Shown here: piece by piece, positions 57,331-64,000 of the stretch
How the letters are laid out: each line of letters opens with the position of its first letter
How positions within the stretch are numbered: position 1 is the first letter of the stretch
Assembly: GCF_013393905.1 (NCBI RefSeq)
Contig: NZ_CP040278.1
Coordinates: forward strand, 62,001 to 126,000
Direction: 5' to 3'
Origin: Nostoc sp. C052
Lineage (GTDB): Bacteria; Cyanobacteriota; Cyanobacteriia; Cyanobacteriales; Nostocaceae
Length of the DNA stretch: 64,000 bases
Made by a program: the position numbers and the translations under genes
The notes under the pieces: generated by a model
What the model saw: only the letters and a program-made list of their open reading frames with translations
Database searches by the model: none
What the model was told of the DNA's origin: nothing

Positions 57331-58326
57331 TTACATTGAAATAATCGACTTAGCTGATTGATTGGCTGATTCATTTACTGTTTCCGAGTTTTCTTCAACA
57401 GTATTAAGAATATACATCAGGATTGCTCCGGCTAAACTGCGTTGCGTTAGGGGTTTACCTTTGGATAAATCATCAAATTCATCTGCCCAAGGAATCACTG
57501 CAAATATTTGTCCAATCATTGGATAAAGTTTATGCCCTAAATCATCGGAATCGAGTGAAAAATACCCTTTAATATGCTCGTTGCCGAAAGTGTACAGCCA
57601 AATAAGTAAGGCATTTCTGATCGCATAGTTGCGTTTGGTTCCCAAAAAATCAAGAGCTTCTTTGGTAATTTGTCGGTGCAAACGACTGTTAGCCAATCTT
57701 AGTATGTGTTTAGTCCATTGACTAACTTCCTTGTCTTCTGACTCTTGCTCGTCTGGGCTGGCAACAGGGGGATCGATAGAATCTACTAATAATTTAAAAT
57801 CATCGTATAGCTTCATTGCCTCCAAGAAATACTCTGCTTCGGCTTGAGCAATTGATTTGTACTTTTGATTGTATTCAAGAATTATTTTGTCAAATTTTTC
57901 TCCGGGACGATAATTAGAAAATTCACCTGTTAAAAACAGGTATTCGCGCATATCCCACTCTGAGTTTAAATCACACCTAATAACATGAGCGTTAAGCACT
58001 TCCCAAAACCATCTCTGAAACAGCACCGAACGCTGCTGGATAGCTCTCCTGGACATTCTGTCTAAATCGGACTTCTTGAGATTGCTGACCCGCTCCTCAC
58101 ATTGCTGCTTCAGTACGGGATCTTTAGCTTTGAAATGAGCAAAATGTGCCTTAACTGAAAACTCTTTGCCCTTAATGCTGGTTTTCTCTTGAGGCGCAAC
58201 CCAGCGGACAACATCGTTGCAATCTTTGCAAGGACACAATAATCCCATTTTTAAATAACTGCTTTCATCGCACTCATCAGCAGTTACAGGATCTCCCCCA
58301 TATTTCATTGCAAGTGCAATATCCAT
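57331..58326 (-). CDS. CoiA-like nuclease-domain protein
   Basis: The 331-residue product has a CoiA-type front: LLCPCKDCNDVVRWVAPQEK, then VKAHFAHFKAKDP, the C-x-C-x-x-C and HFAH arrangement seen in competence protein CoiA and related phage/bacterial nucleases. Helical regions follow with no clear second catalytic motif. An SD (GGAAATGGAAAT) precedes the ATG. First of a three-gene minus-strand series with the two coiled-coil genes behind it is not implied; those lie upstream at 58404-59867 on the same strand. Confidence 0.55.
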   Translation of the reverse strand: MDIALAMKYGGDPVTADECDESSYLKMGLLCPCKDCNDVVRWVAPQEKTSIKGKEFSVKAHFAHFKAKDPVLKQQCEERVSNLKKSDLDRMSRRAIQQRSVLFQRWFWEVLNAHVIRCDLNSEWDMREYLFLTGEFSNYRPGEKFDKIILEYNQKYKSIAQAEAEYFLEAMKLYDDFKLLVDSIDPPVASPDEQESEDKEVSQWTKHILRLANSRLHRQITKEALDFLGTKRNYAIRNALLIWLYTFGNEHIKGYFSLDSDDLGHKLYPMIGQIFAVIPWADEFDDLSKGKPLTQRSLAGAILMYILNTVEENSETVNESANQSAKSIISM

Positions 58327-58403
58327 ATTTCCATTTCCCTTTGTCTACCTGTCAATATTAACTACAAACAAACAAGCCGGATTTTCCTGCGTCGCATATT
58401 GCT

Positions 58404-59141
58404 TTAATTAATAGGATTTTCGTCATTTGCAGATAAACTACCCACCTCACTAGCAATTAGTCCCAAAACCACCTGTTGACGATCTGTCGGTAGCGAATAA
58501 ATGGCATTGACGATCGCCTCTCCTAGATTATTGGTAGGACGTTGCTGTTGGATAAATTGATTTATTCGCTCGGTCAGAGCTTGTCGCATTTGTGGGCTAA
58601 CATCAAACAAGGCCACTCCCACCGATTCAGGAAATCCGTAAAAGGCAGACCTTAATCGTGCTTCAATGTAGGCAAAATTTGTCTCTAGCAAAGCTTCTTG
58701 ACCATATTTTTCCTGCAATTGCATATATGTTAACTCTTGTGCTTCTGGATATTCCTCCAGAATTTCTTGTTTTTTCTTCCTCGCAACATCGAGTTCCATG
58801 CGGCAATCACGAAAAAGTTGGTTAGTTTGTGCTTGCAAAGCCTCAAACCTAGATAGACGATCGTTGATATCTGCAATCTTGTTTTTTAGCCAAATCCCTA
58901 GCACAGGAGTGCAGCGCAGGGCTGGAAAGACCAGCTTCAAATACTTAAGTTGTTCTTGGAGTAGATCCCCTTCCCTAATTGCCTTGAGTTGAGAATCATT
59001 ATTAGTTCTCAATACATTAGTCTTGTCCAGGATGATTAGCTCTGCTTGCCGCAAGCCTAGTGTCCAATGTATAGCTTTCTTGGCATCAATAAGATCGCCA
59101 ACACCAGCTAGGGAATTTCCTAAGTTTGAGAGTATTTTCAT
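58404..59141 (-). CDS. coiled-coil hypothetical protein
   Basis: A 245-residue helical protein with long charged helices (QEQLKYLKLVFPALRCTPVL, RMELDVARKKKQEILEEYPE). It starts 6 bases after the stop of the previous gene, so the two are coupled. Possibly a filament or scaffold; no family known. Confidence 0.5.
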   Translation of the reverse strand: MKILSNLGNSLAGVGDLIDAKKAIHWTLGLRQAELIILDKTNVLRTNNDSQLKAIREGDLLQEQLKYLKLVFPALRCTPVLGIWLKNKIADINDRLSRFEALQAQTNQLFRDCRMELDVARKKKQEILEEYPEAQELTYMQLQEKYGQEALLETNFAYIEARLRSAFYGFPESVGVALFDVSPQMRQALTERINQFIQQQRPTNNLGEAIVNAIYSLPTDRQQVVLGLIASEVGSLSANDENPIN

Positions 59142-59147
59142 AATGAT

Positions 59148-59867
59148 TTATGGATTTGTGTAATAAGCGGTTACTTCAACGTCTACTGTAGAATCAGGGC
59201 AGCGCAAATAAAGACTTTTGCCATTCCAATTTAGACGCGACTTATCAAATTCGTTGTATGCCCACAAGGTTCGATGTTTTCCCGATTCAAGCTGGGAGGG
59301 AGCAAAAGAATAATGCAAATCATAACTAACCCCTTGGCTATCTTTCCTGACATTAAAAACCAAAGATTCCGTACCATCTGGAATCCTGACTGTTTTGATT
59401 TCTCCTACAGGAAGAGAAATTAAAGTTTCAAAAACCTCGCCACTACCAAAGGATGCCTTGACATCCTCAATCGTCTCTGTCAAAATCTTGACTTTCGCAA
59501 AGGTTTGTCCGGCAGAATCGTTGTTATCCTCCAACGACTCTTTAATTTCTTTAAGAGTAGGCAATAAACTCGATTCCCCACCATCGCCTCCTCCGGTTCC
59601 CTGATTCGATAAAAGAGTGTAAATCTCTTCTAGCTTGTCAGCTATAGATTTAGTATTTTCATTACTAAAAGTCTGAATTTTCTCAGTTGTTGTGTTTATT
59701 TCTTCTAGGTTTCTAGAAATTGTACTGAGAACTTCTAGTTGAAAATTATTCAGCCTTACCTCAAAACCATCTTTTAGCTGAAGCAAGATCGTAGTATCGA
59801 CCCATTTCCCGGTTTCGGAGTGCTTAAGTTGAAGTCTTTCTATACCTTGATTAATTTCAACCGTCAT
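59148..59867 (-). CDS. hypothetical protein with coiled coil and C-terminal beta domain
   Basis: A 239-residue product: coiled-coil front (EINTTTEKIQTFSNENTKSI), glycine-rich linker (GTGGGDGGESS), second coiled coil, and a beta domain (VSYDLHYSFAPSQLESGKHR) ending in a small beta-barrel-like region. This fibre-like layout suggests a virion appendage or whisker, but no family is recognised. Upstream of the 245-residue coiled-coil gene. Confidence 0.5.
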   Translation of the reverse strand: MTVEINQGIERLQLKHSETGKWVDTTILLQLKDGFEVRLNNFQLEVLSTISRNLEEINTTTEKIQTFSNENTKSIADKLEEIYTLLSNQGTGGGDGGESSLLPTLKEIKESLEDNNDSAGQTFAKVKILTETIEDVKASFGSGEVFETLISLPVGEIKTVRIPDGTESLVFNVRKDSQGVSYDLHYSFAPSQLESGKHRTLWAYNEFDKSRLNWNGKSLYLRCPDSTVDVEVTAYYTNP

Positions 59868-60054
59868 GTATAAATTATTAAATAGATGATTTTAAAATAA
59901 TATCAGCAAAATATATTATTGGATAAAAGGCTCTCTGTGCAAGGATTTGATAGTTTATAAGGAAAAAATAATTAAAGTTAGTAAAAGATTGGAATTGAAG
60001 AGACATTGTAGAATACTTGGGTCAAGGTAAGCGATTTTGTCTCTGAATAAATTC

Positions 60055-60573
60055 ATGTCAAATCAATCCCCGCACAATCTTACTCTTGCTCAAAAAGCTA
60101 ACTGCTTCGATACCTGGCAGCATATATTTTTGATTCAAAAACTCCTCGCAAAAATGCAAATAGAGTTGATGAACCGACAGTTTACTCACGACCAAAGTAA
60201 AATGCGATCGCCAGAAGTAGAAGATTTTACTGAGTACGGCAACAACATGAGAACCTTGACTTACGGAAGTCCAGAATATTTTGCAAATTTAGGAAAAATG
60301 CGGGACACCGTAGCACACCACTATGCCCACAACAGACACCATCCAGAGTTTTTTGCAGATGGCGTAAACGGCATGAATTTAATCGATTTAATCGAGCTAA
60401 TCTGCGACTGGTATGCTTCTTCACTGCTGCACGACGATGGCAACATTGAAAAAAGCATTGAAATTAGCTCGAAACGCTTTAATATTTCACCGGAGATCAC
60501 CAAAATCTTGATTAATACACTTCCTTTGATTACCGACGTGTTTGAGAGTTTGCATACCCAGGCAGATATTTGA
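60055..60573 (+). CDS. DUF5662-like protein
   Basis: About 172 residues from the ATG at 60055 (a TTG at 60037 is possible). The pattern FTHDQSKMRSPEVEDF, HHYAHNRHHPEFF and LIDLIELICDWYASSLLHDD with SIEISSKRFN matches DUF5662 phage proteins, a helical family with conserved His/Asp that looks metal-binding. Its biochemical role is not known to me. Divergent from the coiled-coil genes across a 187-base A/T-rich region with no sharp promoter. Confidence 0.65.
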   Translation: MSNQSPHNLTLAQKANCFDTWQHIFLIQKLLAKMQIELMNRQFTHDQSKMRSPEVEDFTEYGNNMRTLTYGSPEYFANLGKMRDTVAHHYAHNRHHPEFFADGVNGMNLIDLIELICDWYASSLLHDDGNIEKSIEISSKRFNISPEITKILINTLPLITDVFESLHTQADI

Positions 60574-60617
60574 GGGGGATATTTAACTAAAATTAGGATG
60601 ATAGTGTATTTTTTAAT

Positions 60618-61166
60618 ATGAATTACTTTTTAGCTACAAAAAACTTTATTAGCGATCGCCTGTTGCACGTAATCAGCATAGCCTTGGTTGGCGAAGACGG
60701 TCGGGAATATTACGCCCTAAATTCCGACTGCGACCTGACAGCAGCAGATCCTGGCATGAAACTTGTAATCGATTTATTGCCAGAAAAAACCCAGGCTTTG
60801 TGGAAAACCGAAGCCCAAATCAACGCTGATTTATTACATTTTATTCATGGTTACAAAGGCTATCCTTGGTATGCTTCTGAAGATACAGAGGGATTGAAGG
60901 ATAAAGCTTGGTTTGACGACAATCCGATAGTTTGGGTTTGGCAGTATACCCAAGATTATACGTCTTTGGAAAAGCTCTTTACTGTTACAGATGACTTCTC
61001 AGCATGGCTTCCGCTTTATTGCAATTACGTGCTAGAAGAATGGAATTGGCTAGGGAGTGGGGAGCTTCCAGAGCAACCACCAGAAATGCAACACAATGCC
61101 TTGGTTGCTGCTAGGTGGACAAAGGAAGTATTTCAAAAAATTAGAAATCCTTACAAGAATTCATGA
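60618..61166 (+). CDS. Rv2179c-like 3'-5' exonuclease fold, catalytic residues lost
   Basis: The 182-residue product follows the DEDD-type exonuclease pattern (DUF5051/Rv2179c): a front strand with ISIALVGEDGREYYAL, a WVWQYTQDYTSLEKL helix and a late HNALVAARWTKEVF. The family has FLDTEF at the front and HNALADAR at the end. Here the first reads FLATKNF (Ala6, Lys8 instead of Asp and Glu) and the second has Ala164 instead of Asp; only Asp113 and His159 stay. The fold is kept but activity is probably lost, which suggests a binding or decoy role. Confidence 0.6.
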   Translation: MNYFLATKNFISDRLLHVISIALVGEDGREYYALNSDCDLTAADPGMKLVIDLLPEKTQALWKTEAQINADLLHFIHGYKGYPWYASEDTEGLKDKAWFDDNPIVWVWQYTQDYTSLEKLFTVTDDFSAWLPLYCNYVLEEWNWLGSGELPEQPPEMQHNALVAARWTKEVFQKIRNPYKNS

Positions 61167-61191
61167 CTATAGTTTATAGGAGTTAAATTAG

Positions 61192-61599
61192 ATGAGTTGT
61201 TCTTTGTTTGACGTTTTGGATGTGATAAACTTTGAATCTGAGAATATAGATTATTACGAAATAAAGAATCCCCAATTCAAATCTCAGATACTGGAAACAT
61301 CAAAACTATATAAAATATGGTCGGTAGTTTGGAAAATCTCACCTAAAGCCCAAATGGCAGAATTTGTATTCTCAAAGTTATTTGGCGAACATATTTCAAT
61401 CGGTAACTTAACTATTTTTGGTTGCAATGCTGTAATGTTTGCTTTTCAATTGCATACAAAAAAAGGTATTTGGCTATTTAGACCACCATGCTTTAACCTT
61501 TATAAACATAAATTTACCTGGGGTAAATTGTATCTATCTCCCAATGGCACCCCAAGTCACCCCGAAGCAAAAATCTATTACGGTAAAAATAGCCTTTAG
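61192..61599 (+). CDS. hypothetical protein, 135 residues
   Basis: SD AGGAG precedes the ATG. The product is mixed alpha/beta with aromatic residues (VSWKISPKAQMAEFVFSKLF-like front, KGIWLFRPPCFNLYKHKF). No domain recognised. It ends 9 bases from a convergent minus-strand gene. Confidence 0.5.
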   Translation: MSCSLFDVLDVINFESENIDYYEIKNPQFKSQILETSKLYKIWSVVWKISPKAQMAEFVFSKLFGEHISIGNLTIFGCNAVMFAFQLHTKKGIWLFRPPCFNLYKHKFTWGKLYLSPNGTPSHPEAKIYYGKNSL

Positions 61600-61607
61600 G
61601 TATTAAA

Positions 61608-61862
61608 TCATATTCCTCGATAAAAACCACTTTGACAGCTTAAGCAAAGCCAAGGTAGAGCATTTGTATCGACAATTTGAATGTTGGCAGATTTACAAAA
61701 AGGGCACACAGGAGAATGGGGAGTAGCTAAAACTACTCCCCATTCTTGTTCTTGGAAGCCTTTACTAAAATTTGCATAGTCGAAAAATTCATCTAACGAA
61801 TAATTATCACGTACAGGAAATTCTATCATTTCGTTAATCAAATTCTCGCCAATCTTTATCAT
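61608..61862 (-). CDS. small zinc-ribbon protein
   Basis: The 84-residue product ends in a CxxC...CxxC ribbon: VCPFCKSANIQIV and WLCLSCQSGFY, 19 residues apart. The front is helical and acidic. It starts inside the end of the upstream gene (29-base overlap), so both are made together. Zinc ribbons of this type often serve nucleic-acid or protein binding. Confidence 0.6.
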   Translation of the reverse strand: MIKIGENLINEMIEFPVRDNYSLDEFFDYANFSKGFQEQEWGVVLATPHSPVCPFCKSANIQIVDTNALPWLCLSCQSGFYRGI

Positions 61863-62112
61863 TTAAAAGCCTATAAGTTTGAGGAATCCAGTTTATCTCG
61901 CCACCATCATATTTATCGTATAACTCCTGCACAATCCAAGTATCCAAAATAATATTATCAATATCTTTCTTGATGCTTGGAGTCACCAAACAAAGGGTCA
62001 ATGATTCGTAGTAACTCCCCGTATAATTTGATGCAAATACCTTAATTATTCTGTGAAATCCAAAATCTTTGATATAAAAAAGTCGCGAATAATCGGTCAT
62101 GAATTCTACCAT
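61834..62112 (-). CDS. hypothetical protein, about 92 residues
   Basis: Start uncertain: the ATG at 62112 is used here, but a GTG at 62136 with GAGGGACAAG upstream or a TTG at 62148 is possible. The product (YSRLFYIKDFGFHRIIKVFA, SIKKDIDNIILDTWIVQELY) is helical with aromatic residues. Overlaps the zinc-ribbon gene. No known domain. Confidence 0.45.
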   Translation of the reverse strand: MVEFMTDYSRLFYIKDFGFHRIIKVFASNYTGSYYESLTLCLVTPSIKKDIDNIILDTWIVQELYDKYDGGEINWIPQTYRLLNDKDWREFD

Positions 62113-62159
62113 TATTTTAGAGTTTGTGAGGCACACCTTGTCCCTCACAACAAAATTGA

Positions 62160-62519
62160 CTAATTTGGAATTGCTGTAGCACTAGCGATCGCACTGGGTA
62201 TTCCAATGCCGGAAATTCGCAATATCTCTAAAGCAACTTGTACTTTTCGATCTGAAACGCTATCTTTGTGAAAAACTTCACTGAGAACGGCGATCGCCTG
62301 AGTTTTCAAAAGTGACAAACTTGCCTCATCATCTTTGGGCAATGAAGCAGCTTTTGGGGCAGAATCGCCAGCAGGGTGTAAAACTAATATAACTAATTCA
62401 TACCCTTGAGGATGCAATCGATCGTTAACCTGCTGAAGTTGCTCTCTAGTAACTATCCCATCAATACTTTGATTGACTATTTCTGCGAAATCCTGATTAT
62501 TCAAGGAAGAGTTAAGCAT
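62160..62519 (-). CDS. hypothetical protein, 119 residues
   Basis: A helical/beta product (VTREQLQQVNDRLHPQGYEL, DDEASLSLLKTQAIAVLSEV) with an Ala/Ile-rich end (GIGIPSAIASATAIPN). No clear SD. Part of a minus-strand series that starts at the terminase gene. Function unknown. Confidence 0.45.
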   Translation of the reverse strand: MLNSSLNNQDFAEIVNQSIDGIVTREQLQQVNDRLHPQGYELVILVLHPAGDSAPKAASLPKDDEASLSLLKTQAIAVLSEVFHKDSVSDRKVQVALEILRISGIGIPSAIASATAIPN

Positions 62520-62564
62520 ATTTTCTGAGGTGAATTTTAAAGTTATTTTAACTCTACTGAGAAC

Positions 62565-62819
62565 TTAAATTTCACCTTCGTTGACGTATTGCCACCAAGA
62601 ATCTTGCGCGTCGCTAAATTGGCAAAGTCGCAATTTCAACGTCGTCCTTTGCCTTTTGGGCATTACAGGTAAAAACACATCTTCTTCCAAAGAAAAAGGT
62701 AATGAACGACGCAACGGAGGTGGTTGAATTTCGATGTGCAATATATCACAACCATACAAAGCGATCGCTGCTTGGTAAAAATGGAACTTTTCGCTGGTAA
62801 TTTTGGCAACAATACTCAT
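62565..62819 (-). CDS. hypothetical protein, 84 residues
   Basis: SD GGAATGG precedes the ATG. The product is small with HFYQAAIALYGCDILHIEIQ and a charged middle (LPVMPKRQRTTLKLRLCQF). Same strand and close to the terminase genes, so it may be a small packaging or head protein; no domain recognised. Confidence 0.5.
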   Translation of the reverse strand: MSIVAKITSEKFHFYQAAIALYGCDILHIEIQPPPLRRSLPFSLEEDVFLPVMPKRQRTTLKLRLCQFSDAQDSWWQYVNEGEI

Positions 62820-62901
62820 TTAACCATTCCAGATACTCCTTTCCAAACTATACTAAGATAGTGGCGAGAGGTTGATGGAATACTCTTTACAATTTGAATT
62901 A

Positions 62902-63153
62902 TCAAGCGATCACCTCTTGGGAAATTCCGTATTCACCCAAATCTTCTTGACGAATAAAACGATATTCAACTCCAGCGATTGTATTTATATAAGCCATATA
63001 TTCATTAGCCACATCTGCCAATACTATTTTGGCTGCTTTGTAATTACCATTTTTGGAGAAATTTGGCACAACTTGCCATTTTCGTTTGCCGATGATTCGA
63101 CAAATCAAAACTATCGTCAAACAAGTACCCCATCTCTTGACTATTTTGTTCAT
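62902..63153 (-). CDS. small protein coupled to the terminase gene
   Basis: An 83-residue product with a basic front (MNKIVKRWGTCLTIVLICRI) that includes a hydrophobic stretch, then a charged region (KNGNYKAAKIVLADVANEYM). Its ATG overlaps the terminase TGA (ATGA), so it is translated with the terminase. It may be a small packaging factor; no family known. Confidence 0.55.
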   Translation of the reverse strand: MNKIVKRWGTCLTIVLICRIIGKRKWQVVPNFSKNGNYKAAKIVLADVANEYMAYINTIAGVEYRFIRQEDLGEYGISQEVIA

Positions 63154-64000
63154 ATTTCCTCTTCGGTCAACCCCCCAAACCCAAAACTGCTCATCCCTGG
63201 TTCGTACATACTAGCTTTCACCACCCCTTCAATAAACGAGTCGCAGTGATGAAAGTGGTCGGGAGAATTTGTAGCTTCCAACCAAATTTCGTTGGGGAGT
63301 CGATCGCTAGTTAGGTAATGATGAAAGAGATTAGCATGATCCTTGGGATCGTGAACTGCGTGTGCCGGGAAATTTTGCAAACAGCGGTGAATGCGATCGC
63401 GCACTGCATCTAAAGCGTAAGTCCGATCCAAAAGGTAAATCGGGATTTTCTTTTCTTTGTCGTGTTGCACTGGAGAGCCAGTTTTTACCGATTCAATTTT
63501 ACGAATTGTCCGCCGAAAGTGTTCTCCTTTGAGTCGCACCTGGTCAAACAGGTAAACTTGTCCTTTTTTCTGGTTCTTACTACCTCTTTTTTGAGGTAAA
63601 TGCTTCAGACCATAATCCACCGCAGAATTGAATTCTGGTTCTGAATCTAATCCCACCAAATCGACATTGTACTCTTTGGCTAGTTCTTCCAACCCATCAA
63701 AGCCACTAATTTGACCCCACCAAATAATTTGTTTGAATCCCTCCTGCCAACGTTTTTCCTTATCCTTGTCGTCAGCAAACCACCATTTGGCAATTAGTGC
63801 CCAGTTAGCGTATCGACCTTGGTCACATCCCATGACAATCAAATCATGCTCTCTTTCTGGTACGGTAGTTTTCTGACAAGCCACCAAACGAGACAGTTGG
63901 ATTTTCCCACCACCAAGCGAAGTTGCTTTTCCCAAAAACTGCTGAATCCCATCGGCAGGTCGTTTGGTCGCGAACATGAAGCGGATTCGCTCCTCTGGCT
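63150..64000 (-). CDS. terminase large subunit, C-terminal nuclease part, 5' end cut by window edge
   Basis: The open frame enters from the right edge and is readable for 283 codons to the stop. The product is the nuclease half of a packaging motor: VMGCDQGRYANWALIAKWW is the first metal-binding strand, DLVGLDSEPEF the second acidic site, and FHHCDSFIEGVVKASMYE the last acidic segment, as in RNase H-type terminase nucleases. It cuts concatemeric DNA during packaging. The ATPase half lies outside the window. Portal on the same strand at the left edge supports it. Confidence 0.8.
   Translation of the reverse strand, partial: PEERIRFMFATKRPADGIQQFLGKATSLGGGKIQLSRLVACQKTTVPEREHDLIVMGCDQGRYANWALIAKWWFADDKDKEKRWQEGFKQIIWWGQISGFDGLEELAKEYNVDLVGLDSEPEFNSAVDYGLKHLPQKRGSKNQKKGQVYLFDQVRLKGEHFRRTIRKIESVKTGSPVQHDKEKKIPIYLLDRTYALDAVRDRIHRCLQNFPAHAVHDPKDHANLFHHYLTSDRLPNEIWLEATNSPDHFHHCDSFIEGVVKASMYEPGMSSFGFGGLTEEEI

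Noticed and set aside
62872..63249. Plus-strand frame of 125 codons
   Set aside because: It runs antisense to the terminase end and its coupled small gene, which are better supported.

Overview
The window reads as part of the genome of a contractile-tailed phage (myovirus), or a prophage of one, from a cyanobacterium. At the two edges, both on the minus strand, lie a portal protein (left, cut at base 1) and the nuclease half of a large terminase (right, cut at base 64000). Between them are a tail sheath, tail tube, gp25-like and J-like baseplate proteins, a P2 gpI-like tail protein, a tail-completion protein, fibre genes and an endolysin. The cyanobacterial link is inferred from dense HIP1 octamers (GCGATCGC), both inside genes and between them, and from an IS607-type transposon with a TnpB variant I associate with cyanobacteria. 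I see no integrase, tRNA, rRNA, CRISPR array or reverse transcriptase.

Layout. 0-3.6 kb: portal, IS607 insertion and a small gene. 3.7-16.9 kb: RusA-like resolvase, gp25-like baseplate protein, fibre/beta-propeller proteins, two small paralogues, sheath, tube, baseplate J and a tail-assembly protein. 16.9-29.4 kb: accessory block with a tandem pair of unknown 320-residue proteins, an ArdC-type operon, a DGQHR/DndB-like protein, an unusual RHH/GIY-YIG/WYL regulator divergent from a polynucleotide kinase-phosphatase, several small unknowns and an adenine methyltransferase. 29.6-45 kb: endolysin, second baseplate/tail module, a lipoprotein on the opposite strand, fibres, a duplicated holin-like membrane protein and three tandem paralogous fibre proteins. 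45-64 kb: second methyltransferase, a 43-residue membrane peptide with its own promoter and terminator, a five-gene minus-strand cluster centred on a Dam fusion, a frameshifted HNH homing gene, a DUF262 protein, a four-HTH protein, a CoiA-like protein, an exonuclease-fold protein lacking catalytic residues, small unknowns and the terminase.

How the parts may work together. The structural genes build a contractile tail. The three methyltransferases, ArdC, the DndB-like protein and the DUF262 protein look like a kit against host restriction and DNA-modification defence. The kinase-phosphatase would repair cleaved nucleic acid ends. The most promising uncharacterised units are the RHH/GIY-YIG/WYL regulator with its operator and kinase-phosphatase partner, and the Dam fusion whose C-terminal AAA-like domain recurs as a separate neighbouring gene. 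All functions are read from sequence motifs by eye; no database search was possible.
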